23,917 nt of DNA, from NCBI GenBank assembly GCA_020627645.1, contig JAHDGN010000008.1, positions 1-23,917 on the forward strand. The letters run 5' to 3'. The notes beneath the pieces are model-generated. The model was not told where the DNA came from. It saw only the letters and a program-made list of their open reading frames with translations, and ran no database searches. A program made the translations under genes and the position numbers. This DNA is from Akkermansiaceae bacterium. GTDB lineage: Bacteria; Verrucomicrobiota; Verrucomicrobiia; Verrucomicrobiales; Akkermansiaceae. Shown here in pieces: positions 7,268-15,238 of this stretch (positions are counted from its first letter, which is position 1; the number at the start of each line of letters is the position of its first letter).

Positions 7268-9324
7268 GATTTGATAACAGCTTGATTTGATTTGCGAGCG
7301 ACCCAGGGCTCGACGATGAGAACCAACAAAAGAAATAATAGCAAAATTTTCCAAGGGACGGAACTCGAAGACTTCTGCATCCTCAAAGAAGTTCTCGACG
7401 CATTTTCCTCAACTCCCATCCGACGCCCCTCCAACACCTGCAATGCCGCCTGCTCAGAAAAGAAATCAAACCGACTTTCAACTTCTGGCACGTTCGCCGA
7501 TAACAAATGAACTACCTCGCCGTCTTCAGTTTTCACCTCAAAATGACCCGGCTTCTCGATAACAAGATCCTTGATCTCTAAATCGTCACTCACTAGATAG
7601 CTTCGACCTTCCACTTCAACATTCGCACCTAGAGTCGCCCCCGGAACCTTCAGGACTTGTCCACCTATCGAGGAGACTTGCACCTGAGTTTGGGCATTTC
7701 GAATCAACTCGCCACGGCCAGGCAACGCCGCATTGGCTACAAGATGCATTGCCGGAACAAATAATTCAGAAAACCTCGCCCAATCGCTCCATGAACGATC
7801 CATGCTAGTGTTCACAACAATAGCTCTTCCCTTACCAACCTGACGCTCCACAATCAAGGGAACCCCATCCGAATACTTCGCGAGAACTCGACTACCTTCC
7901 ACAACCTGCACCCGGTGCCTCTTCTTCATCGGAACCCGACGCAACTTTCGGCGATTAGCCTCACTGAAACTACCCCACAAAGGATGCCTGGAAGAACTCC
8001 GAGCCAGAGTCCTCGGACCAGGCACATCCTCCTGCCCTTCCAAGACCACAGGCGACAGCTCTTCCAGCTTCCCATTCCAAGTGACCAAATCAATTTCACC
8101 CCCTCCAAACAAAACAACCCCACCCCCTTTTTCAAGATGACCTCGTAGAGCATCCACTAACTCATCAGAGATTCCACGAAGTCCCGGAACAAAAATAATC
8201 ACATTCTCGTCTGATTTCTGAATCAACTGAACTCCCTCATTCACAGATTTAACCAACGAATGAAAAGGTGAAATTGCTCCTCTATCCACCTGCTTATCCA
8301 ATCCTGCAGACAACGGAGCTAGAGCCCTCGAAACAAAAAATGTCACCTGCTCATAAACCGCCCTGCTCAGATAAGGCTCCAGAAATAATGCCGTGCTCGG
8401 AGGCCTCACGTAATAGGAATCATAGACCACATCATCCAACCCAAATGAATCCTCAACTCCGTACGATACCACCCTCGAATGCCAACCCACACTCTCCGCT
8501 GAGTATGGTTTCCTCAAAACCCCGCCACCATCCACCAGCAATTCCTCATCATCATCACTCACGTTCAATTTTTGCTCACCATCCGCGACAACATCATACC
8601 TTCCCTGCCGGAAAATCCCTCTCCCCTGAGTCCCGATCCTCAAACTCCGATTCTCACCCTGTCGTGCTTCAAGTCCACTCACTCGAACCACAACATTTTC
8701 AGCCAAGTTCAATTCCCCCAAATCCTTCATCGACTCCTTCTGCAAGTCACCAACAACATGAACAACCTTCGGCAGTCTCCCCCCCTGCTGGCCTAAAAAG
8801 CTAACCGCACGCTGCATCGCATATCCAATCCTCTCACCTCCATACCCGCAATTCAGTTCTGTCATCTTTCGCTTCGCCTCCCCCACCGACATCCAAGCCA
8901 ATGGCAAATCATCACCCGTCGTCGTAATGGCAACCTGACTCTGCGGATGAGCCTCATCAAGCGCATCTCGAATTTGCTCCAAACCTTTCTCCCAAGAACT
9001 CGCTCCCCCATTCATCGCCCGCATACTTGCCGATGAATCCAAAACAAAAACGATCGCTTCTTTCGAGCTCGCTCCCCCCAAACCAGAAATCAAAGGTTTT
9101 CCAAACAAAAAAGCCAACAACAAGACCGCCAAGCAACGCAGTAAAAACAACGGCCAATTACGGATCCTCTTCCTCTGCTTCGATGTCCGCACCACTTCCT
9201 CAATGAGATGCAAAGAACTGACCACCTTTCTCTTCCGCTGTTCTCTCATCAGCAGATGAATCAAGACCGGAATGATCAGACCCAACGCTCCAAGACCCAA
9301 CAACCATGGATGACTCAACGACAT
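7264..9324 (-). CDS. BatA-type membrane protein with VWA domain
   Basis: The start chosen is the ATG at 9324 (MSLSHPWLLGLGALG, 686 residues), 1 nt after the stop of the DUF58 gene. The longer frame to 9381 would add a basic, non-conserved stretch. The N-terminus is the classic BatA/aerotolerance N-terminal region: 'HPWLL', TM at about 8-25, a basic loop, then TM at about 58-75. A VWA domain follows with an intact MIDAS motif, VLDSSAS (Asp96, Ser98, Ser100). Later there is a segment resembling an amidotransferase-like fold (LEKGGGVVLFGGG), and a C-terminal TM sits at about 657-675. It is expected to sit in the inner membrane as a MoxR client or partner; the actual process controlled is unknown. 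It ends within a 4-nt ATGA overlap with the next gene. Confidence 0.85.
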   Translation of the reverse strand: MSLSHPWLLGLGALGLIIPVLIHLLMREQRKRKVVSSLHLIEEVVRTSKQRKRIRNWPLFLLRCLAVLLLAFLFGKPLISGLGGASSKEAIVFVLDSSASMRAMNGGASSWEKGLEQIRDALDEAHPQSQVAITTTGDDLPLAWMSVGEAKRKMTELNCGYGGERIGYAMQRAVSFLGQQGGRLPKVVHVVGDLQKESMKDLGELNLAENVVVRVSGLEARQGENRSLRIGTQGRGIFRQGRYDVVADGEQKLNVSDDDEELLVDGGGVLRKPYSAESVGWHSRVVSYGVEDSFGLDDVVYDSYYVRPPSTALFLEPYLSRAVYEQVTFFVSRALAPLSAGLDKQVDRGAISPFHSLVKSVNEGVQLIQKSDENVIIFVPGLRGISDELVDALRGHLEKGGGVVLFGGGEIDLVTWNGKLEELSPVVLEGQEDVPGPRTLARSSSRHPLWGSFSEANRRKLRRVPMKKRHRVQVVEGSRVLAKYSDGVPLIVERQVGKGRAIVVNTSMDRSWSDWARFSELFVPAMHLVANAALPGRGELIRNAQTQVQVSSIGGQVLKVPGATLGANVEVEGRSYLVSDDLEIKDLVIEKPGHFEVKTEDGEVVHLLSANVPEVESRFDFFSEQAALQVLEGRRMGVEENASRTSLRMQKSSSSVPWKILLLFLLLVLIVEPWVARKSNQAVIKS

Positions 9325-9325
9325 A

Positions 9326-10222
9326 TCAAATGGTTCCTCTCTTTTGTAAATACGCCTGCAACGCCTGATCCAACGGCTCATCGGTCACAAACCGACAATA
9401 ATCGGCTCCCAACTCCGCACACAAACCCTCCAGAGACTCATAGAAACTACTCAACTTCTCTTCGTAGGTCTTCCGCAAAGCATCCCCATCCACTGGCAAC
9501 TCCTCATCAGTCTCGCTATCAACCAACAACATATCGCCATCGAATGAAGGCTCAACCTCCTCACGATGAAGCAAATGAAAGAAAATCACCTCCATATCGC
9601 GCATCCTCAACTGCTCGATAAAATCTCTCCCCTGCTCAACCGGGAAAAAACCATCCGAAATCACAATCGCCAAAGAACGACTCCTCACTTCCTCCAAAAA
9701 TCCCGATACCTCACCAATTCCATGAGCCTTAACAACCGCCTCCATATCGCCCAAAGTATACATCAAATGATCCATCCGATCTCGACGCGTACTCGGTGAG
9801 TGCCACACCTGCGGAGACAAACTCTCAGCACCTTCACCTCCCAACAATCCAAAACCAGGAGCATCTTTCTGACGAGCCATCAAAAGACAAAGCACCGCAG
9901 TCAAAATACGACCATACAAGAATTTATTCTCGCCATCATCTCCAAAGTCCATCGACCGACTTCCATCGAGAAAAACATATCCCCGAAAATTCGTCTCCTC
10001 CTCAAATTCTCGGACAAAAAGCGCATCACTTCTCGCCCATAACTTCCAATCAACCAATTTCACCGGATCCCCCGGCTGATAGGGACGATATGACGCAAAC
10101 TCCTGAGCTGACCCCTTAAACGGGCTCCGATGCAATCCCTGAATAAACCCCTCCATCAAGCTTTCAACCAACAGGTCAAAGCTTCCCGCCGTCTGCAACA
10201 ACTTTGGATCCAACGTCAGCAT
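9326..10222 (-). CDS. DUF58 family protein (VWA-like)
   Basis: The protein has 298 residues with the DUF58 signature: GSAQEFASYRPYQPGDPVK at about 37-55, then DWKLWARSDALFVREFEEE at about 58-76. Next is a VWA-like strand with a MIDAS-type motif LDGSRS (Asp86, Ser88, Ser90). Residues 175-195 contain RSRSLAIVISDGFFPV, the usual second acidic strand. No TM or signal peptide is seen, so it is probably cytoplasmic. DUF58 proteins are almost always encoded next to a MoxR ATPase, as here, where the moxR gene ends 28 nt upstream. The DUF58 gene is followed 1 nt later by the BatA-type gene. Confidence 0.9.
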   Translation of the reverse strand: MLTLDPKLLQTAGSFDLLVESLMEGFIQGLHRSPFKGSAQEFASYRPYQPGDPVKLVDWKLWARSDALFVREFEEETNFRGYVFLDGSRSMDFGDDGENKFLYGRILTAVLCLLMARQKDAPGFGLLGGEGAESLSPQVWHSPSTRRDRMDHLMYTLGDMEAVVKAHGIGEVSGFLEEVRSRSLAIVISDGFFPVEQGRDFIEQLRMRDMEVIFFHLLHREEVEPSFDGDMLLVDSETDEELPVDGDALRKTYEEKLSSFYESLEGLCAELGADYCRFVTDEPLDQALQAYLQKRGTI

Positions 10223-10250
10223 CCCAAACGATCAAATAAATCAAAAAAAC

Positions 10251-11276
10251 TTAACCCTCCTTAACCTCCGACAACAAACGCCGAACCAATTCAGCAGAAG
10301 TCACATTCTGCGCTCGGGCCTTGAAGTTCGGCAAAACTCGGTGCTCCAAAACCTGCACCGCAACACTTCGAACATCCTCAAAATTCGCACAAGGTTTCCC
10401 AGACAAAGCCGCACGCCCCTTTGCTCCCAAAATCAAATACTGAGAAGCCCTCGGACCAGCACCCCAACGCACAAACTCATTCGTTTCCTTACTTGCTCCC
10501 TCACGCCCAGGGCGGGTCGATGCCACCAACTCAACCGCATAACGAATGACCTCCTTCGACACCGGAATCGAACGAATGATCTCCTGAATCTTCAAAATGT
10601 CTTCACCGCCAAGAACCGGTTGCACATCTGGCTTCGCCGTTCCCGTGGTCCGGTCAACGATCGAAATCTCATCCTCCAATTCAGGATAATCAACATTCAC
10701 CGACAACATGAATCGATCTACTGCAGCTTCTGGCAACTGATACGTTCCCTCCTGCTCAATTGGGTTTTGTGTCGCGAACACATGGAATGGCCGCGGCAAT
10801 TGATAAGTCTTACCTCCGACACTCACCTCCCGCTCCTGCATCGTCTGAAGCATCGCAGCCTGCGTTTTCGCAGGTGTCCGGTTGATCTCATCTGCCAACA
10901 AAAGATTCGTAAACACCGGCCCCTTGAAAAATTCCAACTTTCTCTTCCCCGTTTCCAAATCCTCCTGAATCACCTCCGTCCCTGTAATATCAGCCGGCAT
11001 CAAGTCTGGAGTGAACTGGATACGACTACAATCCAACGAAAGCGCATCACCCAACGACTTAACCAACAAGGTCTTCGCCAAACCAGGAACCCCAGTCAAC
11101 AAAACATGCTCACCACAAAACAAACCAAGAAGAACATCATCCACGATCTTCCTCTGACCCACAATCGCCTTACCAACCTCATTCAACAACTTCTCATGTG
11201 TTGAAGCCAAATTTTGCAACATCTCTTCTCCCGCAAGAGAACCCTCCGATTTTTCAGGCGCGACAGTCGTCTGCAT
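10251..11276 (-). CDS. MoxR family AAA+ ATPase
   Basis: The protein has 341 residues and the AAA_3/MoxR layout. Walker A is GVPGLAKT (62-69) and Walker B is LLLADE (125-130) followed by INRTPAKTQAAMLQTMQE. Next come the sensor-1 type FATQNPIEQEGTY and the DRFMLS region, and then the lid domain with RAGPRASQYL-like WGAGPRASQYLI. MoxR proteins are chaperone-like ATPases that act on VWA-domain partners. Here three VWA-bearing proteins follow in the same gene train. It is the first gene of the operon. No clear Shine-Dalgarno precedes the ATG at 11276, and I could not identify a convincing promoter in 11277-11375. Confidence 0.92.
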   Translation of the reverse strand: MQTTVAPEKSEGSLAGEEMLQNLASTHEKLLNEVGKAIVGQRKIVDDVLLGLFCGEHVLLTGVPGLAKTLLVKSLGDALSLDCSRIQFTPDLMPADITGTEVIQEDLETGKRKLEFFKGPVFTNLLLADEINRTPAKTQAAMLQTMQEREVSVGGKTYQLPRPFHVFATQNPIEQEGTYQLPEAAVDRFMLSVNVDYPELEDEISIVDRTTGTAKPDVQPVLGGEDILKIQEIIRSIPVSKEVIRYAVELVASTRPGREGASKETNEFVRWGAGPRASQYLILGAKGRAALSGKPCANFEDVRSVAVQVLEHRVLPNFKARAQNVTSAELVRRLLSEVKEG

Positions 11277-11375
11277 GAGACTATCAACGAACGAAAAATG
11301 AAAACTTATTCACTTTTTTGATCATCCAAGATCAGTTCCCATCAAAAATCAGAGAAACAGTCGCCAAAAATCCAA

Positions 11376-11410
11376 AAAGCAAAAAGCTCCATCAGAGTGA
11401 AGGAGCTCTT
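11376..11410 (-). terminator. Rho-independent terminator after the lipoprotein gene
   Basis: On the minus strand a stem of 9 bp (AAGAGCTCC with GGAGCTTTT, one G-T wobble) encloses an 11-nt loop and runs into a T-rich tail. On the plus strand the arms are 11382-11390 and 11402-11410. It lies 28 nt beyond the stop of the lipoprotein gene at 11438, and separates that gene from the MoxR operon. Confidence 0.7.
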
Positions 11411-11437
11411 GAAAATAGATCGTCTCTAACCGCTAGA

Positions 11438-12319
11438 CTACCTCCTCTGATAAGAAGAACTATTGAGCGATCGAGCTCTCCGAACCGGCCGCCCAGATGA
11501 ACCCGAACTGGAACTCGAATCATTCGAACTCGGACGAGCAGATCGAGATGACGAACCCGAAGGACGAGCATCACCATTCCTCACGCGACCTGATGGCCGA
11601 GAAGAAGCTCGGCTTGGCCTCACGACGGAACGATTTCCCGGCCTCACAGCCCCCGACGATGAAACCGGTCGGGCAAAGCGATTCGGCGCCCCAACAACCT
11701 GATTCGATGAAGTCGCTGTTCTACCAGAATATCTCCTCAACGGAGCGGTCACATTTGCCTGATTGCGACGTGTCACGATCGCACTCCGCCCAGAGCTCCT
11801 CCGAGGAACCTGATTGGAAAGGACCTGTCGATAACTCGTGCTATGAGGAACCACCCGAGAAGGGATGCCATACTCAGGTCGATAATGACGATTGCGATGG
11901 TGGCGATTCTGGTAATGGCGAGTATTTTTGATCAAACTTCCGCGATTCGTATAACCAGGCAAATAATTCGGGCAGCTTAATGGCCTCCCCCTGAGATAAC
12001 CCGTCGGATAATAGGGTTTCACATACCTTCTCGGCACCGCATGACAATACCTCCTGGCTCGGTGATCATAATAACGCCTCAGCGACCGATCATAATAGCA
12101 ACGCCTCCAAGGATCATAACTCCAACGATCATAAGTCGTCGCAATAAAGCCTACCTCCAACGGAGCATAGGTCGAAACATAACCACTAGTTGAATGGCCG
12201 TGCCCGTATCCAGTCCTGTAAGTCGTTCCTGTCGTCCCATAGACCCCATATTCTGAACACGAGGACAGAACAACCCACCCCACAACTCCCAACAAAATGG
12301 AAAAAATCCGCTTCTTCAT
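11438..12319 (-). CDS. Putative lipoprotein with Tyr/Arg/His-rich body and Ser/Arg-rich tail
   Basis: The start chosen is the ATG at 12319 (MKKRIFSILLGVV, 293 residues). It is preceded by a good ribosome binding site, GGAG, and gives a textbook lipoprotein signal: basic n-region, hydrophobic h-region, and lipobox LSSC with Cys21. The mature protein has no globular family that I recognise. The first part is Gly/Tyr-rich (GTTGTTYRTGYGHG), the middle is unusually rich in Tyr, Arg and His (RRYYDHRARRYCHAVPRRY), and the last ~100 residues are a Ser/Arg/Pro low-complexity tail ending SYQRR. The very basic composition would suit binding to polyanionic envelope material, but this is inference. It is monocistronic: its own terminator follows, and the gene is divergent from the pair to its right. 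Confidence 0.75.
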   Translation of the reverse strand: MKKRIFSILLGVVGWVVLSSCSEYGVYGTTGTTYRTGYGHGHSTSGYVSTYAPLEVGFIATTYDRWSYDPWRRCYYDRSLRRYYDHRARRYCHAVPRRYVKPYYPTGYLRGRPLSCPNYLPGYTNRGSLIKNTRHYQNRHHRNRHYRPEYGIPSRVVPHSTSYRQVLSNQVPRRSSGRSAIVTRRNQANVTAPLRRYSGRTATSSNQVVGAPNRFARPVSSSGAVRPGNRSVVRPSRASSRPSGRVRNGDARPSGSSSRSARPSSNDSSSSSGSSGRPVRRARSLNSSSYQRR

Positions 12320-12397
12320 ATCTTCTCCGACGATCCTAACACAACTTCCATTCACTTTTCCCAGAAAAAATCAGACTAAAAAAGAACGGAAAACTAA

Positions 12398-12420
12398 AAT
12401 ATCATCAATCGGCTGATATT
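12398..12420. promoter_or_regulatory. Inverted repeat AATATCA-N9-TGATATT, possible operator
   Basis: A perfect 7-bp inverted repeat (12398-12404 and 12414-12420) with a 9-nt spacer lies in the 137-nt gap between the divergent lipoprotein gene (12319) and the helical-protein gene (12457). It abuts the candidate -35 box of the latter. It could be a regulator binding site or chance in an AT-rich gap. Confidence 0.3.
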
Positions 12421-12446
12421 GAACAACCTCATGATTCCATTATCAT
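12419..12446 (+). promoter_or_regulatory. Candidate sigma70-type promoter for 12457-13584
   Basis: TTGAAC (12419-12424) and TATCAT (12441-12446) are separated by 16 nt, and resemble -35 and -10 boxes. Transcription would begin about 4 nt before the ATG at 12457, giving an almost leaderless mRNA, in line with the lack of a clear ribosome binding site. Confidence 0.3.
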
Positions 12447-12456
12447 CCTTTCTGGA

Positions 12457-13584
12457 ATGAAAACCCTCAAAGCCCTCCTTCCCTTGATCTCAGCCATTGG
12501 ATTCAGCGCCTACTGGATCACCAAAGACCTCCCCGCCATCAACCAACTTACCAAAAACACCCAACTTCTCCAAAAACGCCTCAACAACCACCAAACGATA
12601 CGGGCCACCTCCGAAAATGATCACTTAACTCCCTTTCAACACACTCCATACGAAAAACCAAACCTCTCCGACTGGGATTTCACCCTTCAACGTCTAATTT
12701 CCGAAGTGAGGGGCCAGCCAAACCCAGATCTCACAAACGAAAGAACCCAACTTGAAGCTTTTACCTCCATGACACTCTGCCCTCCAGAAGGATTCGAAGT
12801 CGGTCTCCAAAAACTCCAAGCCCTCGACCTCAATAGCGAAGAAAAAAATGAAATCACTAACACCCTCCTCGATGTTCACGCCCAACTACACCCCATCTCC
12901 GCTCTTCACCTCGTCGCCAGATACACTAAAGACCCAAGCGAACAATCCTGGATCCTACAAACCTTACAAACAGCCGCCCTCGTAGATCTCGATACCACCC
13001 TCAACTGGATTGACACCATCGAACAAGAGCAACCTCCCAACTTTGGCCTTGAACTCGAACACGCCGTCCTTCCCACCCTCGCTTGCCAAAATACCCCCCT
13101 CGCCATCCAAAGGCTCAAACGCTTCCCTCAGGACGGAATCGAATCCATCCTCGGCCTCGTCGAACGTTTCGATCACAACTGGCAAAACTGCCTTCCCGCT
13201 TACGTCGAAATCACCCAATCCCTCCTTAACGACAAGACTGCCTCCCTCGCTATTCTGAATACCTGGAAACAAATCTCATACGACTCTGCTCAAAAGCTCT
13301 CCAACTCTTTCACCAACACCAAGCTATCCCCGAAACAGAAAGTTGAAATTATCAATAGTTATCTACCACATTTTACCAATCACGACAAATCACTCTCACC
13401 AAAAGAATTTCACCAATGGATCCAAAAAACCGCCCCCGGACACGAACCTAAACTCTTCGCAACCTATTATCACTCCCGAACCAATAACGGGCACGAAACA
13501 CCCGAAACGACCCTCGAACAAATCAAAAACCTCGCTCACAAATACGATAACCCCGAGATCCTTAACGAATACCTCTCACGATAA
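12457..13584 (+). CDS. Membrane-anchored alpha-helical protein of unknown function (first of a pair)
   Basis: The protein has 375 residues. The N-terminal hydrophobic helix (LKALLPLISAIGFSAYWI, about residues 4-21) is a membrane anchor or uncleaved signal. The rest is predicted largely helical, with repeated Leu/Ala-rich amphipathic pairs and spaced Trp residues (LNWIDTIEQ, ILNTWKQIS, FHQWIQK). This suggests an alpha-solenoid like those in verrucomicrobial proteins of unknown role. Codons end mainly in C or A, the mirror image of the G/T-ending minus-strand genes. It is followed 9 nt later by a second gene of similar length and character, so the two are probably co-transcribed. I recognise no enzymatic motif. 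Confidence 0.7.
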   Translation: MKTLKALLPLISAIGFSAYWITKDLPAINQLTKNTQLLQKRLNNHQTIRATSENDHLTPFQHTPYEKPNLSDWDFTLQRLISEVRGQPNPDLTNERTQLEAFTSMTLCPPEGFEVGLQKLQALDLNSEEKNEITNTLLDVHAQLHPISALHLVARYTKDPSEQSWILQTLQTAALVDLDTTLNWIDTIEQEQPPNFGLELEHAVLPTLACQNTPLAIQRLKRFPQDGIESILGLVERFDHNWQNCLPAYVEITQSLLNDKTASLAILNTWKQISYDSAQKLSNSFTNTKLSPKQKVEIINSYLPHFTNHDKSLSPKEFHQWIQKTAPGHEPKLFATYYHSRTNNGHETPETTLEQIKNLAHKYDNPEILNEYLSR

Positions 13585-13593
13585 TTTCCCTTC

Positions 13594-14676
13594 ATGAAAA
13601 CGTCTATGATCATCTCCGCTCTCATCATCCTAGCTGCCTTCTCGCAAGGACACCGGAAACACAATCAAAAAACTCAACTCCAAATTCTACAACAAGAGCT
13701 CATCCAAAAATCTCAAGAACTTAATATCCCCACTGACCTCAACACTCCCATCTCATCCCGCCAATACTCCAACCGAACAACCCCAAGACCTCCCAATCAC
13801 AAGTTCCCGTCCCCACAAAAAGTCGCCAAAAGCCTCATCAAAATTGCTCCCATTCTCAACAGTTTTAAAAAAACAAACACTCCCATCTCACAAAAAAAAG
13901 ACGCTTTCCTCACCCTTCATCAACTCCTCCAACTCAACAACCAGGACCTCTTCACCGTAGCTGAACTCCTCGCCAACTCCTCACTCAAAACTTGGGAAAC
14001 ATACGAACTACTTGAACCCGTCATTGCTCTCACCTCAGAAGACGACCCAAAACGCTCAGCAGACTTCATGCTACAATTCGCGAAAACCAACCTTTCTAAA
14101 GACCCAAACACCGCCATTAGCTTTCAAACAACACTCTCAACCTTCGCCAACATCGACCCCGTCGGCGCCGCCGAGTGGATCAAACAACAACTCGCCAAAC
14201 CTCATCACAATAAAATTAAACACGAAATCTCAGCCGACTCTTCTGGTATCCTCGTCAGACTAGCTACAAATCACCCCCATCTCATCGGCCGCTACGCAGT
14301 CGATCTAGGCGAAAACATCAACGACGCAATCAATACCCTTCGAAAATTTTCAAACCAATCAGCATTTGAAGCCACCCAAAGAATCCTCAACAGCTCTAAT
14401 CTCTCAAAAAACGACCGCCAAACCCTCATCCACAACCTCGGATCAATCGGATCAATCGAAAACGCAACCCAGTGGCTCGACTGGATTTCCCTCCAAAATA
14501 TTCCTCAGACAACCAAACAAAAATTCATCCAAAACCATTTCCGAATGTGGACCTATCAAAACCCCAGTCAATCGTTAGCGCTTATCAGAAACATCACCGA
14601 CCAAGATCTCCATCAAACCGCTACCCAAACCTACCAAAAAATCCAATCGGCACGCCTCAAAAAACAAGAAGACTGA
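13594..14676 (+). CDS. Membrane-anchored or exported alpha-helical protein of unknown function (second of a pair)
   Basis: The protein has 360 residues. The N-terminus (MKTSMIISALIILAAFSQG) is a signal peptide or anchor, followed by a polar, coiled-coil-like segment (KTQLQILQQELIQKSQELN) as in its neighbour. The body is helical with units such as DPVGAAEWIKQQLAKP and NATQWLDWISL, and an end unit WTYQNPSQSLALI. These W-x2-x(10)-P/A-x-A pieces look like degenerate helical repeats. The pair probably arose by duplication, though identity by eye is low. It is convergent with ssb, with 71 nt between them and no obvious terminator. Function is unknown. Confidence 0.7.
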   Translation: MKTSMIISALIILAAFSQGHRKHNQKTQLQILQQELIQKSQELNIPTDLNTPISSRQYSNRTTPRPPNHKFPSPQKVAKSLIKIAPILNSFKKTNTPISQKKDAFLTLHQLLQLNNQDLFTVAELLANSSLKTWETYELLEPVIALTSEDDPKRSADFMLQFAKTNLSKDPNTAISFQTTLSTFANIDPVGAAEWIKQQLAKPHHNKIKHEISADSSGILVRLATNHPHLIGRYAVDLGENINDAINTLRKFSNQSAFEATQRILNSSNLSKNDRQTLIHNLGSIGSIENATQWLDWISLQNIPQTTKQKFIQNHFRMWTYQNPSQSLALIRNITDQDLHQTATQTYQKIQSARLKKQED

Positions 14677-14747
14677 CCTCCAACAACTCCCGATCACTTT
14701 TTACCCCTGACATCATCCTCGCTCCGCCTCCCATCTGGGCCCAACGA

Positions 14748-15227
14748 TTAAAACGGAATATCATCCTCGTCGTTGTCAAACGCATCTGGCGCAGCCGCCG
14801 CTCCTCCCTGAACCGGCTGTTGCTGGGGTGGAGGTGATTTCTGAGGATCAGACTCGGGCCTAGCTGAAACTGGCCCCTTAGCACCACCTCCGCCGTTTCC
14901 TCCCACAAATTGCATATTCTCAGAGACCACCCTCAAACGAGACCGCTTCTGCCCCGATTGCTTGTCCTCCCATTGTTCAAACTGCAACCGTCCCTCAATG
15001 AAAACCTGCCTTCCTTTCGCCAGGTATTGTTGGGCCAACTCAGCCTGTCGGCCCCACAAAGTCACATCAACATAGGTCGTCTCCTCAATCCTCTCCCCCG
15101 TATCACCAGTTCTTACCCGGTTGATCGCCATCCCCATATCACAAACCGCCGTGCCTTTGGGTGTATACCTCACCTCAGGATCCCTCGTGAGGTTCCCCAA
15201 CAGCATCACCTTGTTGACGTTTGCCAT
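14748..15227 (-). CDS. ssb: Single-stranded DNA-binding protein
   Basis: The protein has 159 residues. The N-terminal OB fold begins VNKVMLLGNLTRDPEVRYT and continues with TTYVDVTLWGRQAELAQQYL and GRQVFIEGRLQFEQW, all standard for bacterial SSB. A Gly/Pro/Gln-rich linker starts at about residue 108, and the C-terminal acidic tip is DEDDIPF, the peptide that recruits replication and repair partners. It lies 11 nt downstream of rpsF. The usual rpsR partner is not found next to it: the following gene is a convergent unrelated protein. Confidence 0.96.
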   Translation of the reverse strand: MANVNKVMLLGNLTRDPEVRYTPKGTAVCDMGMAINRVRTGDTGERIEETTYVDVTLWGRQAELAQQYLAKGRQVFIEGRLQFEQWEDKQSGQKRSRLRVVSENMQFVGGNGGGGAKGPVSARPESDPQKSPPPQQQPVQGGAAAAPDAFDNDEDDIPF

Positions 15228-15238
15228 AACGAAATTCT

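Noticed and set aside
7268..7354. Longer N-terminus for the triple-TM protein from ATG 7354
   Set aside because: It would overlap the upstream gene by 91 nt and adds a non-conserved stretch; the ATGA junction at 7264-7267 gives a better start.
9208..9621. Plus-strand open reading frame opposite the BatA and DUF58 genes
   Set aside because: It reads as a shadow: low-complexity His/Pro/Gln/Arg composition with no recognisable motif, antisense to two well-supported genes. Similar long antisense frames occur over all minus-strand genes because of the G-rich coding strand.
11463..11931. Plus-strand frames opposite the lipoprotein gene
   Set aside because: They are antisense to a gene with a clear lipobox, ribosome binding site and terminator, and their composition mirrors the Ser/Arg repeats.
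14677..14747. Terminator between the second helical-protein gene and ssb
   Set aside because: Only a short GGGCCC palindrome is present, with no stem plus T run in either direction.
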